6,369 nucleotides of DNA, from NCBI GenBank assembly GCA_027490485.1, contig JAIXYA010000127.1, positions 1 through 6,369 of the forward strand, in the 5' to 3' direction. Shown here in pieces: positions 5,969 to 6,369 of this stretch. The notes beneath the pieces are model-generated. The model had not been told where the DNA came from, did no database searches, and saw nothing but the letters and a program-made list of their open reading frames with translations. The first letter of the stretch is position 1. Each line of letters opens with the position of its first letter. Origin of the DNA: Comamonadaceae bacterium. Its GTDB lineage: Bacteria > Pseudomonadota > Gammaproteobacteria > Burkholderiales > Burkholderiaceae_C. Position numbers and translations under genes: made by a program.

Positions 5969-6369
5969 AGGGTTTCAGCGCAATGATGAAGTCGCTGATG
6001 GTATTTGTCGCGCAACCGCTTGCAACGGTTGCGGGGTCCATGCTGGTGCTACCAGCTGACTTGAGTTGGACATTACTGGCAGCAGGATAGGTTGTGACCA
6101 CAGCTGGCGTAGCTGCAGCGGCTTGTACGGCTATGCCATGAGCCAAAGACCCGAGGCCACTTGCCAATTCGGGGCAGGCTTCCTTTGGCACACCGCTGAT
6201 GGTGTAGAGGAAACCTTGATTTGCTGCCATGCCTGAAACAGCTGCTGTATTGGTGGTGATGAATTCACTTGAATTGAATGCCGATCTGATGGTCATTGTG
6301 TCGCCTGAGCCAGACATTTTTGAAGCGTCCCACCCACCCAAATTGGCAACCGTTGACAATTTAACGCCA
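5967..6369 (-). CDS. pilS: PilS-like type IVb major pilin, C-terminal part (5' end cut by window edge)
   Basis: The frame is open to the right edge, giving 133 complete residues and ending in TAA. A TTG at 6359 is not a credible start because in-frame codons (GVK) continue upstream and fit the pilin pattern. The prepilin leader and hydrophobic N-terminal helix therefore lie outside. What remains resembles the globular head of PilS pilins: Gly/Ser/Thr/Ala-rich, with a GGWD turn near the left end, a VPKEACPEL segment, and a final DFIIALKP strand. Two cysteines (one in ACPEL, one in SGCAT, 54 residues apart) are the only ones visible and suit the C-terminal disulfide of type IVb pilins such as TcpA and PilS. 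The mature protein would be of usual size, about 160-180 residues. It sits upstream of the assembly genes rather than after the ATPase and platform genes as in R64. A minor pilin or pseudopilin cannot be excluded without the N-terminus. Confidence 0.78.
   Translation of the reverse strand, partial: GVKLSTVANLGGWDASKMSGSGDTMTIRSAFNSSEFITTNTAAVSGMAANQGFLYTISGVPKEACPELASGLGSLAHGIAVQAAAATPAVVTTYPAASNVQLKSAGSTSMDPATVASGCATNTISDFIIALKP
6011..6033 (-). repeat. Perfect 8-bp inverted repeat near the 3' end of the pilin gene
   Basis: CGCAACCG at 6011-6018 pairs perfectly with CGGTTGCG at 6026-6033 across a seven-base loop, about 40 nt before the pilin stop codon. No T run follows on either strand. It may be an RNA stability element for the pilin message or only coding composition. 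Confidence 0.4.

Noticed and set aside
6357..6359. TTG as the start of the right-end gene
   Set aside because: Codons upstream to the window edge remain open and fit a pilin, and a pilin needs an N-terminal leader and hydrophobic helix that this start would lack.
1..6369. Search for tRNA, rRNA, CRISPR array, insertion sequence, attachment site, promoter or intrinsic terminator
   Set aside because: None is supported: the window is coding almost from end to end, with junctions of eight bases or less and no stem followed by a T run.

Overview
This 6.4 kb window is one compact, fully coding block, with all six genes on the minus strand (transcribed right to left). I read it as the core of a type IVb pilus assembly operon of the R64/SPI-7 'thin pilus' kind. 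Base composition is moderately GC-rich. Codon choice leans to TTG for Leu and CAA for Gln alongside CGC and GGC, which by impression suits a betaproteobacterium of the Burkholderiales (Comamonadaceae-like). That host call is inference, since no taxonomic marker is present.

Layout in transcription order (right to left): (1) the C-terminal part of a PilS-like type IVb pilin, cut by the right edge; (2) a secreted protein that joins a GspD N0-like domain to a TcpQ C-terminal domain, occupying the place of PilL; (3) a lipoprotein secretin of the R64 PilN family, forming the outer-membrane channel; (4) a PilO2-like bitopic inner-membrane protein; (5) a small PilP-like periplasmic protein; (6) a PilQ-type (GspE/PilB-superfamily) assembly ATPase with all nucleotide-binding boxes and a tetracysteine motif, cut by the left edge. 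The ATPase reading frame is open for 484 codons to base 1 and is easy to miss because its stop lies outside the window. Gaps between genes are 4 to 8 nt or are overlaps (23 nt at pilO/pilP, 4 nt ATGA at pilP/pilQ), so the genes are very probably co-transcribed and partly translationally coupled. No promoter, terminator, RNA gene, mobile element or CRISPR array is visible, and no gene-free stretch exceeds about ten bases.

Together these parts would make and export a type IVb pilus. The pilin is the fibre subunit, PilQ powers polymerisation, PilO and PilP link the inner-membrane platform to the periplasm, and PilN with the TcpQ-domain protein forms the outer-membrane gate. The inner-membrane platform protein (PilR), transglycosylase (PilT), prepilin peptidase (PilU) and any adhesin (PilV) are not in view and would be expected past the edges.

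The system itself is recognisable, not new. The points worth a second look are the non-canonical order (pilin first, no pilM), the N0-like plus TcpQ domain combination, an eight-base C tract in the linker of that protein, and small hairpins at the pilin/pilL junction.
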